A stretch of DNA of 64,000 bases from JAKFEW01 sp036675505 (GTDB lineage: Bacteria; Cyanobacteriota; Sericytochromatia; S15B-MN24; JAQBPE01). The DNA lies in assembly GCA_036675505.1 (NCBI GenBank), contig JAKFEW010000160.1, positions 1 to 64,000 of the forward strand, written 5' to 3'. Below are positions 31,738-41,616 of the stretch, piece after piece. The position numbers and the translations under genes are program-made. Each line of letters starts with the position of its first letter. Position 1 is the stretch's first letter. The notes beneath the pieces were generated by a model. That model made no database searches and was not told the origin of the DNA. It saw only the letters and a program-made list of their open reading frames with translations.

Positions 31738-32421
31738 CTAGTAACCGGGGCCGACCTTCTTTTCACCGACCTTCTTTTCACCGACCTTCTTGTCGCCAAC
31801 CTTCTTATCGCCAACCTTCTTGTCGCCGACGCGCTTCGGGCCAACCATGCCCGCGCCTGCGCCGCCGCCCATCGGGTGGGCGCCGAACCAGGCGAGCACT
31901 TGCCGGTCGCCGACGAGCTGGGCCATCCGGGTGGTCAGCAGGCTGGCGTTGTGGATCGCTTGCGGGTTCTTCGCGCCGATCTGGCCGTCAAGCAGCGAGA
32001 TCATCGGCTTGATCGTCGCGAGCTTCTGCTTGATGGTCGCTGTCACGTTCTTGTCTTGCTGGAGGTCCGCGATCTGGTCGCTGATGAACTGCAGATCGTC
32101 GTCCGCCCGCTCCCAGTCACCGGCCGCCAGGTTGGCGTGGACCCATGGCGCCCGCGCGTACGCTTCGGCGTAGTCCCGCGCGCCGCCCGTGAGGTCGGTC
32201 GTCAGGTTGGCGCGGATCTTCTCGCCCATCGGCGCGCGATCCTCGTAACCCTTCTTCTCGTCGGTCGCCATCACGTCGCGGCCCTGGTCGGCGCCCTGCA
32301 TCCGGTCCTGGGTGCGATCGGCAGCCCCGCCGCCGCCGCCTTCCGTCCCGCGGTCCGGGCAGCCCGTCAAGGCGAGCGCAGCCGCCATCGCCATCGCCAT
32401 CGAAAGTTTCCGGGTATTCAT
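31738..32421 (-). CDS. Lipoprotein with C-terminal KKVGD/E pentapeptide repeats
   Basis: 227 residues from the ATG at 32421, with GGGAGGA upstream. The signal MNTRKLSMAMAMAAALALTGC has a lipobox; a Gly-rich and charged stretch follows. The central helical part (about 75-170, YARAPWVHANLAAGDWERADDDLQFISDQI...) looks like a four-helix bundle. The tail is a highly basic tandem of VG(D/E)KK units ending VGPGY. A lipid-anchored periplasmic bundle with a polycationic tail could bind wall polymers or nucleic acid. I recognise no family. Confidence 0.75.
   Translation of the reverse strand: MNTRKLSMAMAMAAALALTGCPDRGTEGGGGGAADRTQDRMQGADQGRDVMATDEKKGYEDRAPMGEKIRANLTTDLTGGARDYAEAYARAPWVHANLAAGDWERADDDLQFISDQIADLQQDKNVTATIKQKLATIKPMISLLDGQIGAKNPQAIHNASLLTTRMAQLVGDRQVLAWFGAHPMGGGAGAGMVGPKRVGDKKVGDKKVGDKKVGEKKVGEKKVGPGY
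31750..31842 (-). repeat. 15-bp tandem repeats encoding VG(D/E)KK
   Basis: Six copies of a 15-base unit (CCGACCTTCTTTTCA-type on the plus strand) lie at the 3' end of the lipoprotein gene. The period keeps the frame, and copies differ only at synonymous or D/E-changing positions. Confidence 0.85.
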
Positions 32422-32582
32422 CACAAATCCGTCCTCCCTATCCATCCACGGGGTCTGCCTGAGCCCCCGCTTCCGATCCTAGGGTCGATCTCGCTGACGA
32501 TCTTCGTGCAATATGGCCGATGGACGGCGACCGGTTCGTCGGTCGCCCGTGAACATCGGCGCCAGGGCCGGAGGAGCCGGTT

Positions 32583-33557
32583 TCAGGTTCGACCGCGCGG
32601 GAACTGCACGATTTTGGCCGCCTCGGCCTCGGCTTGCGCCGGCGTCAAACCGCGGAGCTCGCGCCGCGGGGTATCGCGCCACCAGGCCGTGAGCAGGGCG
32701 ATCGCCTTCCCGCGGTCCGCCTCGGTCGTGGGCGGGTACTCCTCGAGGAACGCCGGCAGCGCGTCCTGGGGGGCACTCACGCGGGCGAGGAAGGCCCGGG
32801 CCGTATCGTCCTTGCGGAAGTGGCTCGGCCGCACGGCGTGGCCGTCGTGCGCGAGGGTGAAGCGGTCGTCCCGCACCAGCAGGCGCTCGCCGAACGTGTC
32901 GGGCGGCGTGCCGCGTCGGTACTCGTGGCGGGCGATCAGGCGCTTGGTCAGCCGGTCGACCGGGGTCCAGGCCGCGCCGTCCTCCTGGAGCAGCGCCAGG
33001 GCCGCCGCCGCGAGCCGCATGTTGGCCCGCTCGATCGCCGCCTCGTCGCGGTCGAGGCGCGGCTGGGCGTCGAGCACGAACGTCGGCGTCTCGAGATCGC
33101 GCACATGGATCAGCACGTCGTCGCCCGCCGCGAGCGCGTGCGCCGCGAAGAACTCGCCGAGCCCGGGCAACGTCCAACCGGTCGGGCCCGACGCGAGCCG
33201 CGTGTGGTGCGGGGCCGCCTCGCCGAGATCGCGCCAGGCCACCGCGGGGTCGGGGCCGCCGGGCCGTTGCGCGATCGCGAACATCACCTCGCGCCCCTCG
33301 AACCGCAGCGCGCGCATCGCCAGATCGGTCTCGGTCAAGGCGTAGCGGAAGGTCGCGCCGAGCAAGAATGGCGCCATCAGACCCCAGACTGGGCGTCCAC
33401 CACGGCTGAGCCGCACGAAGAGCGGACTGGCGAGCAGCAGATTGTCCAGGCCCTCCGCGTTCGCCGGCGGCAAGCCTTCCATCAGCGCTTCGCGCCCGAG
33501 CGGTCCGCCGGCCTCGGCCAGCCGGGCCGCGATCCATGCCACGCTGCCTGCTTCCAT
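32583..33557 (-). CDS. Hypothetical protein
   Basis: 324 residues from the ATG at 33557 with GGAGGG upstream. It is soluble, without signal peptide or membrane segment. The N-terminus (WIAARLAEAGGPLGREALMEGLPPANAEGLDNLLLASPLFVRL) has the pattern of a winged-helix domain, followed by an alpha/beta middle (GREVMFAIAQRPGG, DVLIHVRDLETPTFVLD). The C-terminal helical part has AWWRDTPRRELRGLTPAQAEAEA. I do not recognise the family. It stands alone between the lipoprotein and M1-like genes on the same strand. Confidence 0.72.
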   Translation of the reverse strand: MEAGSVAWIAARLAEAGGPLGREALMEGLPPANAEGLDNLLLASPLFVRLSRGGRPVWGLMAPFLLGATFRYALTETDLAMRALRFEGREVMFAIAQRPGGPDPAVAWRDLGEAAPHHTRLASGPTGWTLPGLGEFFAAHALAAGDDVLIHVRDLETPTFVLDAQPRLDRDEAAIERANMRLAAAALALLQEDGAAWTPVDRLTKRLIARHEYRRGTPPDTFGERLLVRDDRFTLAHDGHAVRPSHFRKDDTARAFLARVSAPQDALPAFLEEYPPTTEADRGKAIALLTAWWRDTPRRELRGLTPAQAEAEAAKIVQFPRGRT

Positions 33558-33622
33558 AAGCCCTCCGTCATCAGCATAGCCGCTGCCCGGGCGGATGCGC
33601 GAGCGACGGCGACGAATGTTTT

Positions 33623-35551
33623 CTACAAGGCGATCGGCACGTCGATCGTGGGGGCGATGAGCGTGTCGCGCAGCGGGTCGACCAGCAGGGCCGTGGGCCT
33701 TGTGGGGACCGTCAGCGTGAAGGGCGTCGACGCGGCGCGCACCTCGACGTCGTAGAGCCGCGGCCCGCCAGCCGCCTTGACGACCAGCGGCACCGCGACG
33801 TGCCACGGCAAGCCGGTCTGCACCAGCCTCCCCGTGATCTCGTACTTGCCGCCCTTGAGCGCCCGCACCATGACGTCCTCCGGCACGAGCTCGGGCCGGC
33901 CGGGGCGGCCGAGCCACTGGTCGAAGAAGGCGCCCTGGTGCTGGCCCGAGGCGCGCTCGAACGCCGCGCGGAAGTCCGCGAGGCCGATGGTCTGGCCCGC
34001 GCGGCTCGCGTAGAGGTCCCGCAGCGCCTTGTCGAAGGCGGGACCGCCCACCCGCCGGCGAAGCATGTTGAGCACCACCGCGCCCTTGTCCCAGGCCAGC
34101 GTCTGCCAGCGCTCTCGCTCGCCGCCCGGCTGGGCCTTGGCGAGCGCCAGGTCGCCGACCTGGCCGGCGAGCGCGCCGTAGCGCTTCTGGGCCTCGGTGA
34201 GCAGCGACCGATAGGCCGGCAGGCCGTCGCGGTCGCCGTGGTAAAGCATGTCGAGGTAGGCCGCCAGGCCCTCGGTCATGAAGGCGCGCTCGCCCGGCGT
34301 GCCGCGGTAGGACACGCTCTCGGTCCAGCCCCGGGCGATCTCGCGCGCGAGCACCGCGTCGGCCATCTCGGCGTGCTCGAACGCGCCGGCCGGCAACGCG
34401 AGCGCGCCCCCGGCGCTGTAGCCGGTCTCGAGGCCGGCATCCACGACCGCCAGCTTGCGGTGCGGGTAAGCGCCATAGCGCGAGCCGTAGAAGGCCAACA
34501 CGCGCGCACCCTCGGCGAGGAAGCCGGCAGAGGCCGCCTCGTGCCCGGGACGCACCCAGGTCTCGATGCGGACGCCGTTGGCGGTGGCCTCAGCGCGGGC
34601 GAGCTCGCCCGCGACGATCGCGGTGCCCGCGACCGGGCCTGGCGTCGTCCAGTGGTGGATCCAGCCGTCCTCGTAGCGGTCCACGCCGACGAAGTCGCCG
34701 GTGGCGATCGCCGTGCGGCCCGGCGGCACCATCGCCATCACGCGGAACACGGCGAAGCCGGGGTCGCCGAACCCGCGCGGGTACCACGGCCATTCGGCGC
34801 GCAGCAGGGCGCCGTCGGCCGTCACGTGGTCGGGCGCCGCGGCCGGCGGCGCGCCTTCGTAGGTGATCGCGACGGTGAACGGGTGCTCACTCACCGGCAG
34901 CTCGAGATACAGCACCTCACCGCGCTGGCGATGCGGCAGCGGCTTGCCCGCGTGCACGGCGCCGGTCACGTGCAGGCCCGCGTCGAGGCGCAGGAACAGC
35001 CGGCGGTCGGGCCCGGACGGGGCGATCGTGAGGAGGTCTTCCGCGAGCAGCCGGCCGGCGCGACGCAGGTCGAGCCGCAGATCGTGCCGCTCGATGCGGG
35101 CGTCGGGCCGGTCGAGCGCCAGGGCATCGCCGACCACCCAGGCCCGCCCACGCTTCCAGGCCTCGACGTCGAAGCGCCCGGCGACGGCCCGCCCGGAGGC
35201 CTCGTGCGCGACGATCGTGAGCTGGCCGCCCATGCCTTCGGGGCGCACGTAGTAGGGCTCGAAAACGACCTCCCAGGTCTTGGGGTCGAGCGTGCCGCGC
35301 CGCATGTCGTTCCAGCGCGCGCCGAGCCACGACCAGGCCGGGCCACCGGCCGGGAAGAACGGCGTGACGCGCTTGCCGTCGCCGCTCGCGATCGCGTCGC
35401 GCAGCCCGAGGGCGAACGCGTCGGCGTGCCGATCCGCGTGGGTGACGGCCGGTCCGAAGCCCGGGATCACGCTGAACCCGCCCGACAGGGCCGCTGCAGG
35501 GCCGGCGTTCAGGACCAGCAGGGCTGCGACGATTGCTAGCTGTTTCGTCAC
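33623..35551 (-). CDS. M1 aminopeptidase-like protein lacking the zinc-binding histidines
   Basis: 642 residues from a GTG at 35551 that overlaps the upstream TPR gene by 4 bases (GTGA). A signal peptide (MTKQLAIVAALLVLNAGPAAALS) is followed by a domain of about 100 residues and an M1-type beta domain. In the peptidase region the HExxH site reads LAREIARGW: both zinc His are Arg. The GAMEN exopeptidase loop reads GGALALPAG. The downstream TEGLAAYLDML glutamate and the helical C-terminal domain are kept. It is therefore probably a non-catalytic M1 homologue that acts as a binding or scaffold protein in the periplasm. Confidence 0.85.
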   Translation of the reverse strand: MTKQLAIVAALLVLNAGPAAALSGGFSVIPGFGPAVTHADRHADAFALGLRDAIASGDGKRVTPFFPAGGPAWSWLGARWNDMRRGTLDPKTWEVVFEPYYVRPEGMGGQLTIVAHEASGRAVAGRFDVEAWKRGRAWVVGDALALDRPDARIERHDLRLDLRRAGRLLAEDLLTIAPSGPDRRLFLRLDAGLHVTGAVHAGKPLPHRQRGEVLYLELPVSEHPFTVAITYEGAPPAAAPDHVTADGALLRAEWPWYPRGFGDPGFAVFRVMAMVPPGRTAIATGDFVGVDRYEDGWIHHWTTPGPVAGTAIVAGELARAEATANGVRIETWVRPGHEAASAGFLAEGARVLAFYGSRYGAYPHRKLAVVDAGLETGYSAGGALALPAGAFEHAEMADAVLAREIARGWTESVSYRGTPGERAFMTEGLAAYLDMLYHGDRDGLPAYRSLLTEAQKRYGALAGQVGDLALAKAQPGGERERWQTLAWDKGAVVLNMLRRRVGGPAFDKALRDLYASRAGQTIGLADFRAAFERASGQHQGAFFDQWLGRPGRPELVPEDVMVRALKGGKYEITGRLVQTGLPWHVAVPLVVKAAGGPRLYDVEVRAASTPFTLTVPTRPTALLVDPLRDTLIAPTIDVPIAL

Positions 35552-36207
35552 CGCAGGATGTCTTCGACGTTCTCGTAGAGCTGCACCGATTTCTGCAGCT
35601 CGGCCAGGGCCTTGTCCTTGTACCCCTGCGCGAGGTACGTCCGCGCCAGCAGGGCGTGCCCCTGCGGCGTCTCGCTGGCCTGGAGGTGGCGCAGGCAGTA
35701 ATCGACCGAGCGGTCGTTCCACTTCATCGCGAAACAGGCCTGGGCGAGGTCGTAGTAGACCTGGCCGAGCGGGCGGCCGGAGTTCAGCCGGACCATGCCC
35801 TCGAGCACCCAGATCGCCTCCGGGTAGCGGCCCGTGCGCAGCAGCGCATGGCCCCAGAGGGCCTGGATGTCGGGGTTGCGGTTGTCGAGGCGGAACGCGC
35901 GCTCGGCCGTGTTGGCGGCCTGCGTCCAGCGGCGCAGGCGCTGGAAGAGGCCGGCCAGCCGGTAGTAGGCCTCGACGTTGCCGGGGTCGGCCTGGATCGC
36001 GATCTGGTATTCCTTGATCGCGGACTCCCACTGGCCCTCGTTCATGAGCTGGGTGGCCCGATCGAACAGATCGACCGGCCGGCGCGGCGTCTGCGCCTTC
36101 GGCGGCGGCTCGACCCACTCCTCGGCCCAGGCCGCCGCCGGCGCGCCGGCGGTCGCCCCCAGGGCGAAGAGAACAGCGAGGAGTGGACGCGCTGGGCGCT
36201 GATTCAT
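35548..36207 (-). CDS. Exported tetratricopeptide-repeat protein
   Basis: 219 residues from the ATG at 36207. A signal peptide (MNQRPARPLLAVLFALGATAGAPAAAWA) ends at an AxA site. Four to five TPR units cover about residues 55-210 (ATQLMNEGQWESAIKEYQIAIQADPGNVEAYYRLA, then FRLDNRNPDIQALWGHALLRTGRYPEAIWVL). It is a periplasmic protein-protein interaction module. Its TGA overlaps the GTG of the M1-like gene, so the two are translationally coupled and probably form a complex. Confidence 0.87.
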   Translation of the reverse strand: MNQRPARPLLAVLFALGATAGAPAAAWAEEWVEPPPKAQTPRRPVDLFDRATQLMNEGQWESAIKEYQIAIQADPGNVEAYYRLAGLFQRLRRWTQAANTAERAFRLDNRNPDIQALWGHALLRTGRYPEAIWVLEGMVRLNSGRPLGQVYYDLAQACFAMKWNDRSVDYCLRHLQASETPQGHALLARTYLAQGYKDKALAELQKSVQLYENVEDILR

Positions 36208-36439
36208 GGCCGTGATCCCGTATTGATGCGGCTTCCGCTTAGGTCCATACCCGCCTGCGACGACCGGGAAACCAGACAGGCCGGGGTTCATGGGCGTTCC
36301 CACGCACCAGCCTACCCCGCCGGGACGCCCCCGTCGGTGACGGTTTCCCCGCCCGGCACGCGATCTCTTCACCGTCTCTCGATGTTCTCTTAACCTGACC
36401 TTGGGAAACCGCCGCCGGCCCGCGCGCGATAAGGATTCT

Positions 36440-37537
36440 ATGGCCCACCTCCCCCTTGCAAGCGTCGTTCGCGCCGCGCAGCCCCCCACCGGGCAGCGCG
36501 AGCCGGCGCGGGTGGCCAAGGGCGCGCCTGCCGAGGAGATCCCCTGCCCCGGCGACGCGCTGTTCGATGCGCTCAAGCTGCGCTCGGAGGCCAACGGCAA
36601 CTCGGCGCTGGTGCCGGCGGTGCGGCTCGCCCGCGCGATCAACGGCGCCAAGGACGGCGACAACTTCGAAGTCGCCTACGGCGCCTCCGGCGTCATCGAC
36701 AAGCTCGCGCCCACGTTCTCGCGCGGCATCATCGGCGCCGGCCTCAACGTCCTGGTCGTCGGCACCGGGGCACAGCAGCTGACCGACCGCCACCGCGCGT
36801 TCGTGGAAGGCGTCGACGCGACCCTCCGCCAGCAAGGCTGGGGGTTCGGCGCTGTGTACAGCCTGACCTCGCTGACCCAGCAGGTCGCCGTCTTCTGGCG
36901 CACGATGGGCAACGCGACCTACAGGGCCGGCACCTGGCTGCTCAAGCACGCCGCGCGCATCCGTCCGCTCGCCGCCCCCGCCGCGCGGGTGTCGCAGGGC
37001 CTCGCCGCCGCCGCCGCCACGCCGGCCGGCCGCGCGCTTTCGTTCCTCAACAAGTGGATCCCGCTGCTCAACGCCGCCTGGGTCATGATGGCGATCAAGA
37101 CCGCCTGGGACGTCCACCACCATGCGAAGTCCTCGGGCACGTCGAAGGTGGTCGCGGTCAGCGGCGTCGCCGCGTCGGTCGCCGCGGTGCTGGCCGGCAT
37201 CTACCTCTCGGGCGCCGCGTTCATGGCCGTGACGGCCGGCTCGATCGTGCTCGACCTGCTGCTCGTCGAGGCGCGCCACCGGGACAACCACGAAGGCGAC
37301 ACGGACGCGCTCGCGCGGCGCTGGACGACCCACCCGTTCGAGGGCCTCACGGCCGGCGGCCGCTGGGCGAAGCGCGTGGGCGGCGTGATCGCGGCGCGCG
37401 CGAAGCACGTGCTCGCGCGCCTGCGCGGCGAGGACGTGCCGCCCGTCGTGCGTCCCACGCGCGACCCCGACCCGATCGTTCGGCCAGCGAAGCGACCCGC
37501 CGTGGTCGATCCGCGCCGCGCGCTGACGGGGCGCTGA
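36440..37537 (+). CDS. Predicted membrane protein of unknown function
   Basis: 365 residues from the ATG at 36440 with AAGGATT upstream. The N-terminus is Pro/Ala-rich with no signal peptide. Hydrophobic segments lie at about residues 95-115 (IIGAGLNVLVVGTG), 205-225 (IPLLNAAWVMMAIKTAW) and 235-275 (VVAVSGVAASVAAVLAGIYLSGAAFMAVTAGSIVLDLLL, taken as two helices). The C-terminal tail is basic and Pro/Arg-rich. No catalytic motif is seen. It stands alone, divergent from the TPR/M1 pair. Confidence 0.75.
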   Translation: MAHLPLASVVRAAQPPTGQREPARVAKGAPAEEIPCPGDALFDALKLRSEANGNSALVPAVRLARAINGAKDGDNFEVAYGASGVIDKLAPTFSRGIIGAGLNVLVVGTGAQQLTDRHRAFVEGVDATLRQQGWGFGAVYSLTSLTQQVAVFWRTMGNATYRAGTWLLKHAARIRPLAAPAARVSQGLAAAAATPAGRALSFLNKWIPLLNAAWVMMAIKTAWDVHHHAKSSGTSKVVAVSGVAASVAAVLAGIYLSGAAFMAVTAGSIVLDLLLVEARHRDNHEGDTDALARRWTTHPFEGLTAGGRWAKRVGGVIAARAKHVLARLRGEDVPPVVRPTRDPDPIVRPAKRPAVVDPRRALTGR

Positions 37538-37582
37538 ACCGACCGCTTGGCAGCGCTGATATGCGCCGGGCGCTTCGAGCGG

Positions 37583-38503
37583 CTAGTCGACGATGAAGCC
37601 GACGCGCTTGAGCTTGTCCTTGTCCTTGCGCCAGTTCTTGAGGACCTTCACCCACAGCTCGAGGAAGACCTGCTCGCCGGTCTGCTTCTCGATCTGCTCG
37701 CGCGCACCGGTGCCGATCGCCTTCAGCCGCGCGCCGCCGTCGCCGATCACGATGCCCTTCTGGCTGTCGCGCTCCACGTAGATGGTGGCCGTGATGCGGG
37801 TGGGCTTCACGGTCTCGTCGAACGACTCGACGTTCACCGCCACGCTGTGCGGGATCTCCTCGCTGGTCTGGCGGAGGATCTGCTCACGGACGAGCTCGCC
37901 GGCCAAAGTGCGCAGCGTCTGGTCGGTGGGGACGTCTTCCTCGTAGTACTTCGGCCCCTCGGGCAGGTACAGCGCGATGTGCTCGAAGAGCGACTTCGTG
38001 TTGCGGCCCGTGCGCGCGGACAGCGGCACCACGCCCACGAACTCGCCGAGCGCGCGGTAGCTCGCGAACACCCGCTCGGTGACCTGTTTCACGCGGTCGA
38101 CCTTGTTGAGCACGAGGAGGGTCGGCTTCTCGCCGCTCTTCTTCAAGAGCTCCGCGATGAAGGCGTCGCCCCCGCCCGCGACCTCCTGGGCATCGACCAG
38201 GAAGATGCGCAGGTCGACGTCGGCCAGCACATCGGTCGCGGCCTTCACGATCGCCTCGCCGAGCAGGTGGTGCGGCTTGTGGATGCCGGGCGTGTCGACG
38301 AAGACGATCTGCGACTCGGGCGTGGTGACCACGCCGTGGATCGCGTGGCGCGTGGTCTGCGGCTTGTCGCTGGTGATCGCGACCTTCTGGCCGACCAGGC
38401 GGTTGAGCAGTGTCGACTTGCCCACGTTCGGCCGGCCGACGATGGCCACGAACCCGCTCTTAAACGCGGCCTTCTCAGCCTCGGCGGCCTTTTTCTTGCT
38501 CAT
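37583..38503 (-). CDS. era: GTPase Era
   Basis: 306 residues from the ATG at 38503, which overlaps the cdd stop (ATGA). GTPase motifs: G1 GRPNVGKST, G2 QTTRHAIHG, G3 DTPGIHKP, G4 NKVD, G5 SARTG. The C-terminal KH RNA-binding domain has the VIGDGGARLKAIG loop and LWVKVLKNWR. Era binds the 3' end of 16S rRNA during 30S maturation. It is the third gene of a pyrG-cdd-era operon. Confidence 0.97.
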   Translation of the reverse strand: MSKKKAAEAEKAAFKSGFVAIVGRPNVGKSTLLNRLVGQKVAITSDKPQTTRHAIHGVVTTPESQIVFVDTPGIHKPHHLLGEAIVKAATDVLADVDLRIFLVDAQEVAGGGDAFIAELLKKSGEKPTLLVLNKVDRVKQVTERVFASYRALGEFVGVVPLSARTGRNTKSLFEHIALYLPEGPKYYEEDVPTDQTLRTLAGELVREQILRQTSEEIPHSVAVNVESFDETVKPTRITATIYVERDSQKGIVIGDGGARLKAIGTGAREQIEKQTGEQVFLELWVKVLKNWRKDKDKLKRVGFIVD

Positions 38504-38912
38504 TTCGCCTGCAACCGCTCGGCGTCGAAGCTGTGGGGCAGCAACTCGCGCAACTTCGTGACCTTGTAGCCCGCGCCCTCGCGGAAGATCACGTCCATGT
38601 CGATGTTGAACTCCGACAGCACCTGGCGGCAGGCGCCGCAGGGCCAGCAGGGCTGCACGGCGGCGGCGGCGTCGCCGCCCTGGACGATCGCGATCGCCGT
38701 GAACTCCCGCCGCCCGGCCGCCACGGCCGCGTAGATCGCCGTGCGCTCCGCGCAGTTCGTGAGCCCGTACGAGACGTTCTCGACGTTGCAGCCCCGGAAG
38801 ACCTCGCCCTCCTTCGTCAGGAGGGCGGCACCCACGTGGAACTTGGAGTATGGGGCGTAGGCGTTGGCGGCGCCGCGATCGGCCTCCGCGAGCAGCGCTT
38901 CGTGTGAAATCG

Positions 38913-38916
<4 letters not shown>
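38500..38916 (-). CDS. cdd: Cytidine deaminase
   Basis: 138 residues, the length of the tetrameric zinc form. NVENVSYGLTNCAERTA supplies one zinc Cys and the catalytic Glu, and PCWPCGACRQVLSEF supplies the other two Cys. It deaminates cytidine and deoxycytidine to uridine forms in pyrimidine salvage. Its ATG overlaps the pyrG stop and its stop overlaps the era start, each by four bases. Confidence 0.97.
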
Positions 38917-40559
<1,643 letters not shown>

Positions 40560-41513
40560 GGGAACCTGCTTCTAGTCGGTGAACCGGCCCCATCGTACCG
40601 CGGGCGGGGGGAAGGGTCTACTCATACTCCGCGAGCCGGACCATGCGTGACGATTAGTGTCCGGCTCTCCTGGAGAAAATTCAGCCCACCCTGAACGAAG
40701 CCCCTGGCAGATGGTGGTGTCGAGGACCAGGGGTAGTTGCCCAGGTTGGCAGCGCGCGAGGTAATTGAGCCCGAAATCGCACGCCACGCCCACGTTTAGT
40801 GAGCCCGGTCCTTCGTGAACGGCAAGACCCCCTGGATAATGGTGATTGCAACATCGCCCACCATCCAAGAGGTCTTAGCCCATCAAAGCTCCATTTCGAG
40901 GCGACAGGCTATCCGCCGAGGATCATCCCGCCTGGATCGAGGGGGTCTCCATGACCGCCCTCGCCAAGCGGCTCGGGTGCGCCCTGCCGAGGATCGACCG
41001 CCGCAAGATCCGGCGCTAGATCGAGAAGGTGCTGGCCTGGGCCGAGGTGCTCCTCGTCCACCTCCTGCGCGACCTCGGCGAGCGCCGCCACGGATCCCTG
41101 GCCGGGGCGGGATCGAGCACCGTGTCGAGACACGATCACGTTGACCCCACCTCGAAATTGGGGGTTGAGTTCTACCAGTCCAGCGTCTAAGATGAATCCG
41201 GTCCGCGGAAGCGGACCTCCACGAAGGCCCGGCCCGCCCTGCCCCCTGACCGCCGCGCTTCGTCCCGAGAGACGGCACCAAGCCGCCCCGAACCGCAGGG
41301 CCCACAAACTTGTCGAACGACAACATCCAGCCCACCGGGCTCGGCTCCCACCAAAAGGGGGCCCACGCGCACGCGCCGCTGTCGCCAATCTCGAAACGGC
41401 GGCTGAGACTCAAGCGCTTCGGCCGTGGCCGCCCCCTAAGCCGGCGCATACGGATTGGAGGACCTTCCTGCAACTGTTCTGAATCACTCAGAACCCGATA
41501 ACTTCCACCCTTT
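40560..41513. other. Gene-poor stretch upstream of pyrG and the tRNA
   Basis: About 950 bases with no convincing gene. Only short frames are present; one on the plus strand (40879-41020, containing MTALAKRLGCALPRIDRRK) is cut by a TAG and continues open to 41190, as in a decayed gene. Inverted repeats lie at 41200-41217 (GGTCCGC/GCGGACC) and 41476-41494 (GTTCTGA/TCAGAAC), the latter 20 bases before the tRNA. The left end should contain the pyrG promoter, which I could not place. It may be a remnant of mobile DNA; no transposase domain is recognisable. Confidence 0.5.
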
Positions 41514-41587
41514 GCGTCATTAGTTCAGCGGAAGAATACTCGCATCTATCCAGCGAGAGGACTCGGGTTCGAATCCCGAATGGCGCA
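41514..41587 (+). tRNA. tRNA gene with an apparent 9-base anticodon loop; identity unassigned
   Basis: The cloverleaf is otherwise complete. Acceptor stem GCGTCAT/ATGGCGC has one T-G pair and discriminator A. D-arm is GTTC-AGCGGAA-GAAT with G18G19. Anticodon stem CTCGC/GCGAG encloses ATCTATCCA, nine bases instead of seven. Variable loop is AGGAC; T-arm is TCGGG-TTCGAAT-CCCGA. CCA is not encoded (CTA follows). With U33 at the second loop base the anticodon would read CTA; at the fifth it would read ATC; neither is normal. It may be a decayed tRNA or one with an expanded loop. It ends two bases before an ATG of the next frame. Confidence 0.75.
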
Positions 41588-41616
41588 CTATGCACACCTC
41601 CTGCGGGAAATCCGAC

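Noticed and set aside
40815..41144. 109-residue plus-strand frame as a transposase or integrase fragment
   Set aside because: Arg/Pro-rich low complexity with no catalytic motif; no terminal inverted repeats or target duplication found.
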